Shown in pieces: positions 1 through 9,476 of a stretch of DNA of 63,185 nucleotides (position 1 is the stretch's first letter; each line of letters opens with the position of its first letter). A model generated the notes under the pieces. The model did no database searches. It worked only from the letters and a program-made list of their open reading frames with translations, and had not been told where the DNA came from. The stretch lies in contig JAFXAZ010000078.1 of the NCBI GenBank assembly GCA_017521985.1, positions 1 through 63,185 on the forward strand, in the 5' to 3' direction. The position numbers and the translations under genes are program-made. The stretch is from Lachnospiraceae bacterium. GTDB taxonomy: Bacteria; Bacillota; Clostridia; Lachnospirales; Lachnospiraceae.

Positions 1-3000
1 GCATCCTGCACCAGTGGTCTGTTGATAAGTATATCCGGTACCAATGTACAGACGCAACTTTGTGATTTCAGTAAATATAGCACGGGCTCTGGTTTGTCTA
101 CTGTAGTAATAGATAAAAATTCCAATGTCATTCTTCAGAGTACAACAACTTATAAACTATTGACTTTCTATTCTGGTAACTTTAATAAACTTTGGACACT
201 TGGAAATAATGGTCAGGCTTCCGGAACTGTTATGACAGCAATTAAGTATGCAGTAAATCCTAATGTGGGTGCAAGCTCTAACTGTATTCATACCAATAAT
301 TTAACCAATGTCTTGAGTGAAATAGTTTGTTTGGATGATATGGTTCTTTTAATTCCGCGAAGCGGACAAGGTGTAGGCGGTAACAACTATATTTCTGATA
401 TTTTTGTAGTAACCTACAATACAGATGGTACCTTGAAAAATAGATTTTTGCCGTTTATCAATAATCAGGCCACTTCCAAAAAGCTTATGGGGGCTTTCTA
501 TAGCTATAGTCAGGACATGGAGGCAAATGCAACGGATATTAATATGTACATAGCAGATGCTACAACAGGTGCTGAGGGTAAAGTAGTAATGATTACCGGT
601 AAGCAGGAAAAGGATATTGCTGCAGAACAGCCATATGCTACTACAGTTGCTGTTTTTGAAACCGCAAATACTGTTACAGATAGTACGATATCCGATTTGG
701 AAACAGCCATTCCGGACCGTACAGACAAAATAACCTTTATAACTCCGGTAAATGTTTCCGAAGAAACAAGCGGAATTATTATTAAAGAAGTAGAAGATGA
801 AAATGATAATCCACCATTTGTACCGGATGACACAGAAGAAACAGGAAAGCTTACACCGACCGGACTATGTTCTGCTGCATATGCAGAATGGATGGCAAAT
901 TATCAGTCTGATGTGTTGGTTGAAAATATTTTAAACAACAATATTGCTTTTGTACATGACAGTAATCGGGTATGGACCTTGGATAAGGTAACAACATATG
1001 CGGAGGATATTCCTGCTGCACAATATATTGTGGAAGAACAAATATTTATGCTTCCTGTTAGCGTTGCAAATGAGCTCTTTAGCCTGAATGAAACAGGTAT
1101 AGATGGTATGATTTCTTCCACAGAAATACAGAATCTTACCGGAAAATACGTATTTATCGATCCTCGAGGCTTCCTTTTATTCTCTGACAGTAAAGTAGTG
1201 AATGATGAGAAGCCGGCAGAAAGTGGATGGAACTCTTACCGCGACTATTACACGGTAGCAGATGCTATGGGGTATATTACCTGGGAAGATAAAGAAATTA
1301 CCGAAGCAGAACGCATGAGTTATATTAAAAACTGGCGTGAAGCACTTACCATTCCGGAGGATGCAGATCGTAATGCGCATAAGGCCTTCTTAGACGGTGC
1401 AATTTCCTCCGCCAGAACAGAGCAGTCGAAAGTAATCGTAGATAGTGAAGGAAAGGTAACAGGGTTTACTGATATTGACTTAAACACTAGTTTAATCAGT
1501 GCTAATCTTACAGAATACAAGCAACGATTGTTTTCTGCCTATGGTAAGTTAAAAGACATAGCGACCGGGTATATATGTCTGGAGGACAGAACCACGGAGG
1601 AAGCGATAACCATGCGAGATACGGTTATCGCAGGTTTAGAATATCTGTTGCCATTCTATGCAGAAAAATGGGATTTAAAGAGGGACAGTCTGAATAACTG
1701 GACATTAACACAATTTAATTTGCCGATTACGGTGGCAAATGTGCTTTGTCTGATGTATGACGATTTGGCAACTACAGAAAGCGGTCTAAAGTTAATAGAA
1801 GATACCTGTAACCAGGTATTTGATAAATCACCGATACCTAACTTGCGTTCCGCAGGTGTACAAAAGGAATCTGAGACGTATACCAATCGACTTTGGAGAA
1901 GTTATAGTTACTTCAATACGGCTATGATTGCAGGAGATACCTACCGTATGAATTATGCTTTAAAGTACTCTACAGCGGCATATTTGTACAATCCAACCAA
2001 TACAGGCTTTGACAGTTTGATTTTTAACAAGGATGGTTTTTATGAAGATGGCTCTATGATATTCCATACATATCATCCTTACAGCATGGGTTATGGTGTC
2101 AGCTACACCGCATTAATTTTTGAAATGATGGAGCTTACGAAAAATACAACCTTTGATATCCGTTATATTTATGGCTTTGATAATGTATATGATTTCTGTC
2201 TGGAAAACATTTTACCGTTTGTAACAAATGGAATTATGTTTAAAATGTCTGTCGGTAGAAATAACGTATTGTCTGATACTGCAATCATCCGTACTGTAGC
2301 TTTTATAGCAAACAATGCACTGGATGAGAGTAACAAGCTAGAGCTTACACAGAAGATTAATCAGATTTTAAATGGACGTACTCTTACAGCAGGTTCCTTA
2401 AATTACCTGATTAATGTACCAAAATTAACTGAAATGGTAGACGAATTTACTTCCTACGCTGAAAACGTAAATGCAGGTGTGGGACTTAAAAATATCAGTA
2501 CCGTTTACTATAATCAGGATCAGGTAATTCATATTCGTGACAGCTTTACTGCGGCAGTGGCAATGTCTTCTAACAGGATTGCAAAGTATGAAAGCTTTGG
2601 TTCAACCAATTCCAAGGGCTGGTATATCAGTGATGGCATGCTTTATGTTTATACAGATGGTAAACAGTATACAGACAGCTGGTTTGATTATGTAAATCCT
2701 TATTATATGCCTGGTACAACTGTAGATTCTACGGAAAGAGAAGTAATCAATACAGGTCAGGCAGAGAATTGGGGGCTCCCGGAAAATACCTGGGCAGGCG
2801 GTGTGTCAGATGGTGTAAACACCGTAGCAGGATATCAGTTAGGTAATCAGTATGTATCAGGACTTAAGGGTAATAAATCCTACTTCTTGTTTGGGGATAA
2901 AATTATTGCTTTAGGCTCCGGAATCAGTGGTGGAAAAGGAGAAGCATATACTGTACTGGAAAACAGAGTGATTGAGAAAGCACATCCGACTATTTCAGCG

Positions 3001-4365
3001 GACAATCAGTGGACCGTTTCTGAAATCAAAGTTAGTGACCCTACAAAAGAAGCTTCTCTTCCAAATATGACGGATGGTGACCTGAGTACTAACTGTTCCT
3101 TGGTAAACAAAGGTGATGTGCTGGTATTTGATTTTGGAGAAAAAGTAGACATCAGTTCTGTAGAAATGGCATTTACCTATGGAAATATCCGTTGGGAATG
3201 GGCAGAAATCTATGTGTCAGATGATGGTAATACATGGACACCTGTGACTACTGATTTCAAATCAACTGGTGACAGCACCTCTATGGAATTATATGAATTA
3301 AACTGCTCCGGCAGATATTTCAAAATAGTTTCTAAAGGATATATTTATAAAAAAAGCGGAAATAATGGTGCAAGATTTACACTTGCAGAAATTGCTTTCT
3401 ATAAGGGCGGTCTCACAAGGGAAGAAATTGAAGCATCTAAGAGTACTGTTTTGACCGGTTATAATGATTTGATAGTAGATGGTACGGTACAGGACGTAGC
3501 CTTTGATACAGAAAGTACTTTAAATAATCCTAACTGGTTGTGGTTAGAAGATGTTGAGGGCTTTGTTTTACTGGACAATACCAGCTTAGATATAACCCGC
3601 GATTACACTGAAGGTGGCGTATTCTTTCGTATGTCTTCTTCTCATGGTGAAAATCCTACAAATGCCGGTTATGCATACGTACAGCTGCCACTTGCAACCA
3701 AGGAAGAGACTTTAGTCTTTGCAAACAGTGATACTGTTACTGTACTCCAGAATGATATGAAGGCAAATGCTGTTTATGATAAGGAAACCGGACTCTTAGG
3801 AGCCAACATTTTTGAAGCAGATGTAACCATTGATGGAATTACATTCCATACACCTTGCTCCGTAATTGTGGATGAAACAAATGGAAAGATGTATATTTCC
3901 AATCCTAACAGAGAACATGACCTGATTAGTATTACACTTCCGGAAGACTGGGGCGATATAGCAGGCGATGACCTTGTTACAGCAGCTGCAAGAAGTGTAA
4001 GTAATGATATTCTGGTAGATGTAAGTGTAAGAAAAGGTTCTACTCATGTAATTACCTTTACATCAGCATCAGCGGATGATGAAAGTGATAGCTCTGACAG
4101 CAGTGACACCAGTGATAACAGCGATAATGCTGACAACAGTGGAAGCAGTGACAACTCAGATGCAGATGGCAGTACAGATAAAACTGATGATGCTGATAAT
4201 GACAGTACTTATGATAACAGCGTTGCAGTGGCTGCTTCATCCAATACAGAAACAACATCCACTGCAACAGGTGATAGCAGCAATATTTGGATTTGGTATC
4301 TAATGTTTGCTATAGCACTAGGTTCAATCACAGGACTTAGCATGATAAAGAAAAAAGAAAAATAA
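1..4365 (+). CDS. PL8 family polysaccharide lyase, surface anchored (5' partial)
   Basis: The reading frame is open from the first base, so the N-terminus lies outside the window. PL8 lyases cleave uronate-containing glycans such as hyaluronan, chondroitin or xanthan by beta-elimination. The helical core is recognised by NNWTLTQFNLP (about nt 1690-1725), YTNRLWRSY (about nt 1880) and DGSMIFH followed nine residues later by Tyr (His codon at 2065, Tyr codon at 2092). These match the family's Asn/His/Tyr catalytic set, so activity is expected. A beta-sandwich follows (PGTTVD at about nt 2715), then an F5/8 type C-like carbohydrate-binding module (about nt 3000-3400), a Ser/Asp-rich linker (about nt 4075-4210), and a C-terminal TGD-hydrophobic-KKKEK anchor without a canonical LPxTG. 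It is the only enzyme of the locus with visible surface anchoring. Family confidence is high, substrate unknown. Confidence 0.88.
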   Translation, partial: ASCTSGLLISISGTNVQTQLCDFSKYSTGSGLSTVVIDKNSNVILQSTTTYKLLTFYSGNFNKLWTLGNNGQASGTVMTAIKYAVNPNVGASSNCIHTNNLTNVLSEIVCLDDMVLLIPRSGQGVGGNNYISDIFVVTYNTDGTLKNRFLPFINNQATSKKLMGAFYSYSQDMEANATDINMYIADATTGAEGKVVMITGKQEKDIAAEQPYATTVAVFETANTVTDSTISDLETAIPDRTDKITFITPVNVSEETSGIIIKEVEDENDNPPFVPDDTEETGKLTPTGLCSAAYAEWMANYQSDVLVENILNNNIAFVHDSNRVWTLDKVTTYAEDIPAAQYIVEEQIFMLPVSVANELFSLNETGIDGMISSTEIQNLTGKYVFIDPRGFLLFSDSKVVNDEKPAESGWNSYRDYYTVADAMGYITWEDKEITEAERMSYIKNWREALTIPEDADRNAHKAFLDGAISSARTEQSKVIVDSEGKVTGFTDIDLNTSLISANLTEYKQRLFSAYGKLKDIATGYICLEDRTTEEAITMRDTVIAGLEYLLPFYAEKWDLKRDSLNNWTLTQFNLPITVANVLCLMYDDLATTESGLKLIEDTCNQVFDKSPIPNLRSAGVQKESETYTNRLWRSYSYFNTAMIAGDTYRMNYALKYSTAAYLYNPTNTGFDSLIFNKDGFYEDGSMIFHTYHPYSMGYGVSYTALIFEMMELTKNTTFDIRYIYGFDNVYDFCLENILPFVTNGIMFKMSVGRNNVLSDTAIIRTVAFIANNALDESNKLELTQKINQILNGRTLTAGSLNYLINVPKLTEMVDEFTSYAENVNAGVGLKNISTVYYNQDQVIHIRDSFTAAVAMSSNRIAKYESFGSTNSKGWYISDGMLYVYTDGKQYTDSWFDYVNPYYMPGTTVDSTEREVINTGQAENWGLPENTWAGGVSDGVNTVAGYQLGNQYVSGLKGNKSYFLFGDKIIALGSGISGGKGEAYTVLENRVIEKAHPTISADNQWTVSEIKVSDPTKEASLPNMTDGDLSTNCSLVNKGDVLVFDFGEKVDISSVEMAFTYGNIRWEWAEIYVSDDGNTWTPVTTDFKSTGDSTSMELYELNCSGRYFKIVSKGYIYKKSGNNGARFTLAEIAFYKGGLTREEIEASKSTVLTGYNDLIVDGTVQDVAFDTESTLNNPNWLWLEDVEGFVLLDNTSLDITRDYTEGGVFFRMSSSHGENPTNAGYAYVQLPLATKEETLVFANSDTVTVLQNDMKANAVYDKETGLLGANIFEADVTIDGITFHTPCSVIVDETNGKMYISNPNREHDLISITLPEDWGDIAGDDLVTAAARSVSNDILVDVSVRKGSTHVITFTSASADDESDSSDSSDTSDNSDNADNSGSSDNSDADGSTDKTDDADNDSTYDNSVAVAASSNTETTSTATGDSSNIWIWYLMFAIALGSITGLSMIKKKEK

Positions 4366-4376
4366 GGAGAAGGGTT

Positions 4377-5771
4377 ATGCATAAAACAACATTTGCTTTA
4401 TATTTCGGCAACCGGGGATTTTTTCCCGGTGAGCTGATTGCTTCTGCAAGACAAGAAATGGTAGAAGCATGTGAGAAAAACGGGTATGGTTATCTGATTA
4501 TGGATGAAAGTCTGACTAGATTCGGTGCCGTAGAAACCATTACAGAAGGTGCACTTTTTGCAGAATTTTTGGAAGAACACAAAGGAGAGTATGACGGTAT
4601 TATTTTATCACTGCCTAACTTTGGTGATGAAAATGGCGCATCTGTAGCCTTTAAGGATGTAAACGTGCCGGTATTGGTACAGGCTTTTCCGGATGAAATC
4701 GGCAACATGGATTTTGCCCATAGACGCGATGCTATGTGTGGCAAAATGGCTATGTGCAACGTGCTAAGACAATTAAAAATTAAATATACACTTACGAAAG
4801 AATTTTGCGTAAAGCCGTCATCTGATTCTTTTGCAGAGGATTTAAGATTATTTGCCGCTACCTGCCGTGTGGTAGGCGGAATGAAGCAGTTTAATGTTGG
4901 TGCTATCGGTGCCAGAACCACTGCATTTAAGACCGTTCGTTATGATGAAATAGCATTTCAGAACCATCGTGTAAATATCGAGACTATCGATATGAGTCGT
5001 GTGTTTGAAGAAATGACTTGCGTAGATACCGAGAAATTAAAAGCAAAGAAACAGAAGCTTGCAGCACTTTCTGATTTTGGTACATATCCACCGGAAAAAC
5101 TGGAAAATATTGCACGCCTTGCAGTGGTAATGGATCAGTTGATTGAAGAATTGAACTTACACGCTGTTGCAGTTCGCTGTTGGGATGAACTACAGAAAAA
5201 GTTTGGTATTGCACCATGTTTGATTTTAGGTGATTTAAATGAACGTGGTATTGCTGCTGCTTGTGAATTGGATGTAACAAATGCAGTCATGATGCGTGCT
5301 TTAAATTTGGCAAGCAATCATCCGGTAATGCTATTAGACGTAAACAATAATTATGGCAGTGATGTAAATAAGGTGATTTTCTTCCATTGTGGACCTGCTC
5401 CGGTTTCTATGATGAGAGAAGAGAGTCACATTGAGGAGCATTTAATGTTCAGAAAGAGTTACGGAGAAGGCAGTGGTGTCGGTATAAATAAAGGCAAGCT
5501 CCTTACAGGTGATGTGACCGTAGGAAGCTTTAAGACTGAGAATGGCGCATTGTGTGCCTTTGTAACAGAAGGTAAGTTTACAGAGGACGAGCTGGAAAAA
5601 GAATTTTTCGGATGTGGTGCTGTGTTTGAAAAGAAAAACGCAGGAGAAATGTTGAACTACATGGCGAAAAATGGTTATCGCCATCATGTTGGTATAGCAA
5701 AAGGTAATTTTGGTGCAGCTATTGAGGAAGCATTTAACAATTATCTCGGTTATGAAATTGATTTTATCTAG
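4377..5771 (+). CDS. L-fucose/L-arabinose isomerase-like sugar isomerase
   Basis: This 464-residue cytosolic protein resembles the L-fucose isomerase superfamily, which interconverts aldoses and ketoses using a divalent metal. The candidate metal ligands are Glu297 (ACELDV), Asp321 (LLDVNNN) and His436/His437 (RHHVG), matching the Glu/Asp/His pattern of the family. It is shorter than classical FucI (about 590 residues) and belongs to the divergent isomerase-like group often found in sugar operons. The start follows AAGGAG at 4365-4370, and the gene sits 11 bases behind the lyase gene. Together with the epimerase behind it, it suggests that an unusual monosaccharide is released and isomerised before entering central metabolism. 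The actual sugar cannot be read from the sequence. Confidence 0.8.
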   Translation: MHKTTFALYFGNRGFFPGELIASARQEMVEACEKNGYGYLIMDESLTRFGAVETITEGALFAEFLEEHKGEYDGIILSLPNFGDENGASVAFKDVNVPVLVQAFPDEIGNMDFAHRRDAMCGKMAMCNVLRQLKIKYTLTKEFCVKPSSDSFAEDLRLFAATCRVVGGMKQFNVGAIGARTTAFKTVRYDEIAFQNHRVNIETIDMSRVFEEMTCVDTEKLKAKKQKLAALSDFGTYPPEKLENIARLAVVMDQLIEELNLHAVAVRCWDELQKKFGIAPCLILGDLNERGIAAACELDVTNAVMMRALNLASNHPVMLLDVNNNYGSDVNKVIFFHCGPAPVSMMREESHIEEHLMFRKSYGEGSGVGINKGKLLTGDVTVGSFKTENGALCAFVTEGKFTEDELEKEFFGCGAVFEKKNAGEMLNYMAKNGYRHHVGIAKGNFGAAIEEAFNNYLGYEIDFI

Positions 5772-5782
5772 GAGGATCTGGT

Positions 5783-6670
5783 ATGAACAAACTTGGTATT
5801 TTTGTAAACTTCTGGGAAAAGAAGTGGGGCATTGATTATCGTTATTACATCGATAAAGTTCAGAAACTTGGGTATGACATTTTAGAGTTTCAAGCACAGC
5901 CTCTTTTAGAAATGACGAACGAGGAATGTCGTGCAATTAAAAAATATGCGGATGAGAGAGGTATTAAGTTATCTTATAGTCTGGGCTTAAATCCAAAGTA
6001 TGATATTTCCAATCCTGTCAAGGAAGTACGTGCAGGCGGTATTGAATATCTTTCTAATATCGTTCGTAAGATTGCTGTTATGGAAGGGGAACTGTTCTCC
6101 GGAGTTACCTATGCAGGATGGGGAATCCCAAGTTATTTTGTAGACGAAGCAGAAAAAGAAGCATTATATTGCCGCAGTGTGGAAAGTATGAAGGAAGTAA
6201 TGAAGGTGGCAGAAAAAGAAGGTGTAACGGTATGTTGTGAGGCAGTAAACCGTTTTGAATCTCCGCTGGTAAATACGGCTGCAGAAGCGATTCGATATGC
6301 AGACTTGGTTGACAGTAAAAATATCGGTATTCACCTGGATACATACCATATGAACATTGAAGAAAACAATATCGGTGATGCGATTCGTCTGGTAGGAAAA
6401 AGACTTCGTCATTTCCACACTGGTGAAAATAACCGAAACGTACCGGGTCGTGGACATCTTGACTGGGATGAAATCTTCAAAGCATTAAAAGATATCGATT
6501 ACAAAAACGATATTGTTTCCGAGCCATTCCTTATGATGGGCGACGAGGTTGGATATGACATCCGTGTTTGGAGACCTATTTTGGAGAATCCGACAGAAGA
6601 AAGACTGGATCAAGAGGCACGCTTCTTGTTGGAGTTTACAAAGGGTATGATGAAGAAATACGAAATGTAA
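5783..6670 (+). CDS. D-tagatose/D-psicose 3-epimerase family sugar epimerase
   Basis: The 295-residue protein is a TIM-barrel sugar epimerase/isomerase of the AP-endonuclease-2-like superfamily, and its length is typical of ketose 3-epimerases. The four metal-binding positions are present: Glu153 (CCEAVNR), Asp186 (HLDTYHM), His212 (RHFHTGE) and Glu247 (VSEPFLM). They fall almost exactly where D-tagatose 3-epimerases have them. Such enzymes epimerise ketoses or keto-sugar acids at C3 in the cytosol. The gene follows the isomerase by 11 bases with a GGAGG site and is clearly co-transcribed. An isomerase followed by a 3-epimerase would allow conversion of a rare aldose into a common ketose. The true substrate is inferred only from this pairing. 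Confidence 0.87.
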   Translation: MNKLGIFVNFWEKKWGIDYRYYIDKVQKLGYDILEFQAQPLLEMTNEECRAIKKYADERGIKLSYSLGLNPKYDISNPVKEVRAGGIEYLSNIVRKIAVMEGELFSGVTYAGWGIPSYFVDEAEKEALYCRSVESMKEVMKVAEKEGVTVCCEAVNRFESPLVNTAAEAIRYADLVDSKNIGIHLDTYHMNIEENNIGDAIRLVGKRLRHFHTGENNRNVPGRGHLDWDEIFKALKDIDYKNDIVSEPFLMMGDEVGYDIRVWRPILENPTEERLDQEARFLLEFTKGMMKKYEM

Positions 6671-6682
6671 GAGGTAAGAGAT

Positions 6683-8767
6683 ATGTACACAATAGCACAA
6701 GTACCTGAGAATAAATACGCCAACTACTTTGATTATGCGGTGCAGCTTTGCGGAGAAGGAAACATGCTACGTGTAGAGTGTATGTATGTGCCTGTTGGTA
6801 GAATTGCAGAAGATATTACAGTAAGCTTTGAAAAGAACGGAAATACATATGGTTATGCAGATTTTCAAAATATTTATACAGAATATGAACGACTTTGGAA
6901 CGCAAACTATTGTACGTTAATCATCAAACTTTCTGAAGGACCAATGGATTTTCCAAATACAGAAGTTAGATTTACCTTGAAGAGAGATGGACTTCGTGTG
7001 TATGCAAATGTGGAAAATTCTGGTTATACTGCAATTATTTCCGGTAGATTTATATTCGGAAAGGGAGACAGTGTTTCTGCTGTCTCCCTTGACCGCGCAG
7101 GAATGGACCTTCGTTCTTCCTTAGGTCCTGCTGCCTCTAAGGTGGATAATGCACTGTTTGACAGAGAAACAGACCGTGCAATTCGCATGGAATCCGACAA
7201 CTGTCGTATAAGATATGATTTTAACAATAAACAGTATCAGTTTACTGCTAAGGACGAAGTGCACATTTTTGTAGAGGAACATGTTTTTGCATCACGATTC
7301 CATGTGAACTATAAGGGCATGAATAAAAACAGTACCTTCTCGACACCTCCTGCAGGATGGATGACTTGGTATGCAGTAAAGTTTGATGCCTGTGAGCAGG
7401 CAGTTATAGAAAACACAATAAAACAAAAAGAACTTTTTGCAGATTATGGTGCTAATACGGTCTGGGTAGACTGGGAATGGTATCATTCCGGCTTTGACGT
7501 AGAAGAGGGTGAGCCGAATATTCATTATTTCAGTCCGGACGCTGTACGCTATCCGAACGGACTTGGAGCTGTGGCAGATAAAATTCGAGAGCAGGGATTT
7601 ATTCCTTCTCTTTGGGTAGGACCAACCAACGAGCAGATAATTACCGATTTCATGGCGGAACATGAGCATTCTGTTTATGCAAATCGTGTGACTTGGTGCG
7701 GAAGATATTTCTTTGATTTAACAAACAAGGCATACTTAGAGGAGTTTGTACCAAAGGCTTTTGAACAGGTAAAGGAATGGGGCTACGATGCCCTGAAATG
7801 GGACTGTCTGCCGATTTCTTTGGAGTATGCAGATTTGTTCCATTCCAAACTTTCCGACCCGACGTTGACCTCTGAGCAGGCTCTTAAACGTGTGGTACAG
7901 ATTGCAAGAGATACACTTGGTGAAGATTTTTATATGCTTTCCTGCGCCGGAGAATGGGATCGAGCAGTATTATTTGCAGGAGATTTATTTGATGCAGCAC
8001 GTATCGGTGGTGATATTTTCAGTTGGGACGAGTTTATCCTGAATTTTCTGGAAAGAATTATGCGTTTCTATTCATTCCATAATAACATGTTGTACTGTGA
8101 CCCGGACAATCTGGTTATTCGTCCGGAGTTTAATACCTATGACCAGGCAATTACACGTACCTCCATGTTCTCTTTATTAGGACTTCCGCTTACGTTGGGT
8201 GATGATTTAAGGGAATTGCCACAGGACAGAGTAGAAATGATTCGTCGTGCACTTCCGCCTTTAGATATTCGTCCAATGGATATCAGAGAGCTTGGAAAAA
8301 GTGATGAGTACGTGATTACCAACCTGCAGATTGCCAAGTCCTTTGAGGACTGGAACGTAGTACAGATAGCAAATCTTTTAACGAAAGAACAAACGTTGAC
8401 GATAGACTTTGATAAGGACTTACATCTGGAGGAAGGCAGTTATCTGGTTTATGATTACTGGAAGCATCAGTTCCTGGGCAAGCTTGTGGGGAACATCACC
8501 TTAACCTTACCTGCTTATGGTTCTGCGGTATTTTCAATCCGCAAATATACAGGCAAAAAGCAGATTGTTTCTACCTCCAGACATATTTCACAGGGTGGCT
8601 TTGATTTAGAAAATGTCTGGTTTGATGAGAACGGTAAGCTGCATGGTCGTTCCAAGGTAGTTGCAGGTGAGCCATATGTAATTACTATTTTCGATTCTGA
8701 AAAACAGACTGTTTTTGACGAAGTATTTTACCCGGAAATTACCGGAGAAATGGACTGGTGCATATAA
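6683..8767 (+). CDS. GH36-like alpha-galactosidase (clan GH-D)
   Basis: The 694-residue protein has the clan GH-D layout: an N-terminal beta-sandwich to about residue 220, a TIM barrel starting near PAGWMTWYAVKFDA, and a small C-terminal beta domain. The conserved YDALKWDC motif supplies the predicted nucleophile Asp374, and ARIGGDIFSW supplies the predicted acid/base Asp444. These enzymes hydrolyse terminal alpha-galactosides or related alpha-linked sugars with retention. No signal peptide is visible, so it acts on imported oligosaccharides. It lies 12 bases behind the epimerase gene and one base before the esterase gene. Specificity could be alpha-galactose, alpha-N-acetylgalactosamine or another related sugar; the family is firm, the substrate is not. 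Confidence 0.83.
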   Translation: MYTIAQVPENKYANYFDYAVQLCGEGNMLRVECMYVPVGRIAEDITVSFEKNGNTYGYADFQNIYTEYERLWNANYCTLIIKLSEGPMDFPNTEVRFTLKRDGLRVYANVENSGYTAIISGRFIFGKGDSVSAVSLDRAGMDLRSSLGPAASKVDNALFDRETDRAIRMESDNCRIRYDFNNKQYQFTAKDEVHIFVEEHVFASRFHVNYKGMNKNSTFSTPPAGWMTWYAVKFDACEQAVIENTIKQKELFADYGANTVWVDWEWYHSGFDVEEGEPNIHYFSPDAVRYPNGLGAVADKIREQGFIPSLWVGPTNEQIITDFMAEHEHSVYANRVTWCGRYFFDLTNKAYLEEFVPKAFEQVKEWGYDALKWDCLPISLEYADLFHSKLSDPTLTSEQALKRVVQIARDTLGEDFYMLSCAGEWDRAVLFAGDLFDAARIGGDIFSWDEFILNFLERIMRFYSFHNNMLYCDPDNLVIRPEFNTYDQAITRTSMFSLLGLPLTLGDDLRELPQDRVEMIRRALPPLDIRPMDIRELGKSDEYVITNLQIAKSFEDWNVVQIANLLTKEQTLTIDFDKDLHLEEGSYLVYDYWKHQFLGKLVGNITLTLPAYGSAVFSIRKYTGKKQIVSTSRHISQGGFDLENVWFDENGKLHGRSKVVAGEPYVITIFDSEKQTVFDEVFYPEITGEMDWCI

Positions 8768-8768
8768 T

Positions 8769-9443
8769 ATGAATTACAAAATACTTCCATTTGAGCAAAT
8801 GCAATATGCTGTAAATTTTCCTAATCACTATATAGAAGGAAAGAAATATCCGGTAATTTTATTTTTACATGGTGCCGGTTCACGTGGAAATGATATTAAC
8901 AAGATTATTAACAACCCGTATTTTACGGAGGCCGCTGGAAAACCGGATTTCCCTTTTATTTCTGTAGTGCCGCAATGTCATGAAAATACATGGTTTGATG
9001 TTTTCCAAACGTTAAAAAAGCTGGTTTGTCATGTTTCTTATGCAGAATATACAGATCCAACACGTATTTACATAATGGGTGTCAGTATGGGTGGTTATGC
9101 AACCTGGCAGTTAGCCATGAGCATGCCAGAATATTTTGCAGCAATAGTCCCGATGTGCGGAGGCGGTATGTCCTGGAACGCTGACAGACTTAAAAATGTT
9201 CCAGTGTGGGCATTTCATGGTGAAAAGGATATCTGGGTTTATCCGGAGGAATCAGAGAGAATGGTAAAAGCAGTCAATAAGTGTGGTGGTAATGCTAGAC
9301 TTACCATTTACCCTGAGGCCGGACATGATGCATGGACTTCTACATACAGGACTCCAGAAGTATTTGAGTGGCTGCTTTTACAAAAAAGTCAAAATACCTT
9401 GCAGTTAAAGGATATATACAAGGACAACAAAATATTTGGCTGA
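8769..9443 (+). CDS. alpha/beta hydrolase, probable carbohydrate esterase
   Basis: This 224-residue cytosolic alpha/beta hydrolase resembles the prolyl-oligopeptidase/dienelactone-hydrolase-like esterases found in glycan loci. It has the oxyanion segment FLHGAGSRGND, the nucleophile elbow GVSMGG (Ser106), the acid in HGEKD (Asp154) and the catalytic His in AGHDAW (His186), so the triad is complete. The ATG at 8769 was chosen because it lies one base after the preceding stop codon; a longer frame opening at 8715 would overlap the GH36 gene by 53 bases without need. No clear ribosome site is present at normal spacing, so translational coupling to the upstream gene is likely. It probably removes acyl groups from imported oligosaccharides, which is an inference from context. 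Confidence 0.82.
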   Translation: MNYKILPFEQMQYAVNFPNHYIEGKKYPVILFLHGAGSRGNDINKIINNPYFTEAAGKPDFPFISVVPQCHENTWFDVFQTLKKLVCHVSYAEYTDPTRIYIMGVSMGGYATWQLAMSMPEYFAAIVPMCGGGMSWNADRLKNVPVWAFHGEKDIWVYPEESERMVKAVNKCGGNARLTIYPEAGHDAWTSTYRTPEVFEWLLLQKSQNTLQLKDIYKDNKIFG

Positions 9444-9476
9444 AACTATAAACAAAAAATGTATGGAGGAAACGTT

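Noticed and set aside
5442-5936. 164-codon - strand frame over the isomerase/epimerase boundary
   Set aside because: No ribosome site or domain; spans two well-supported genes.
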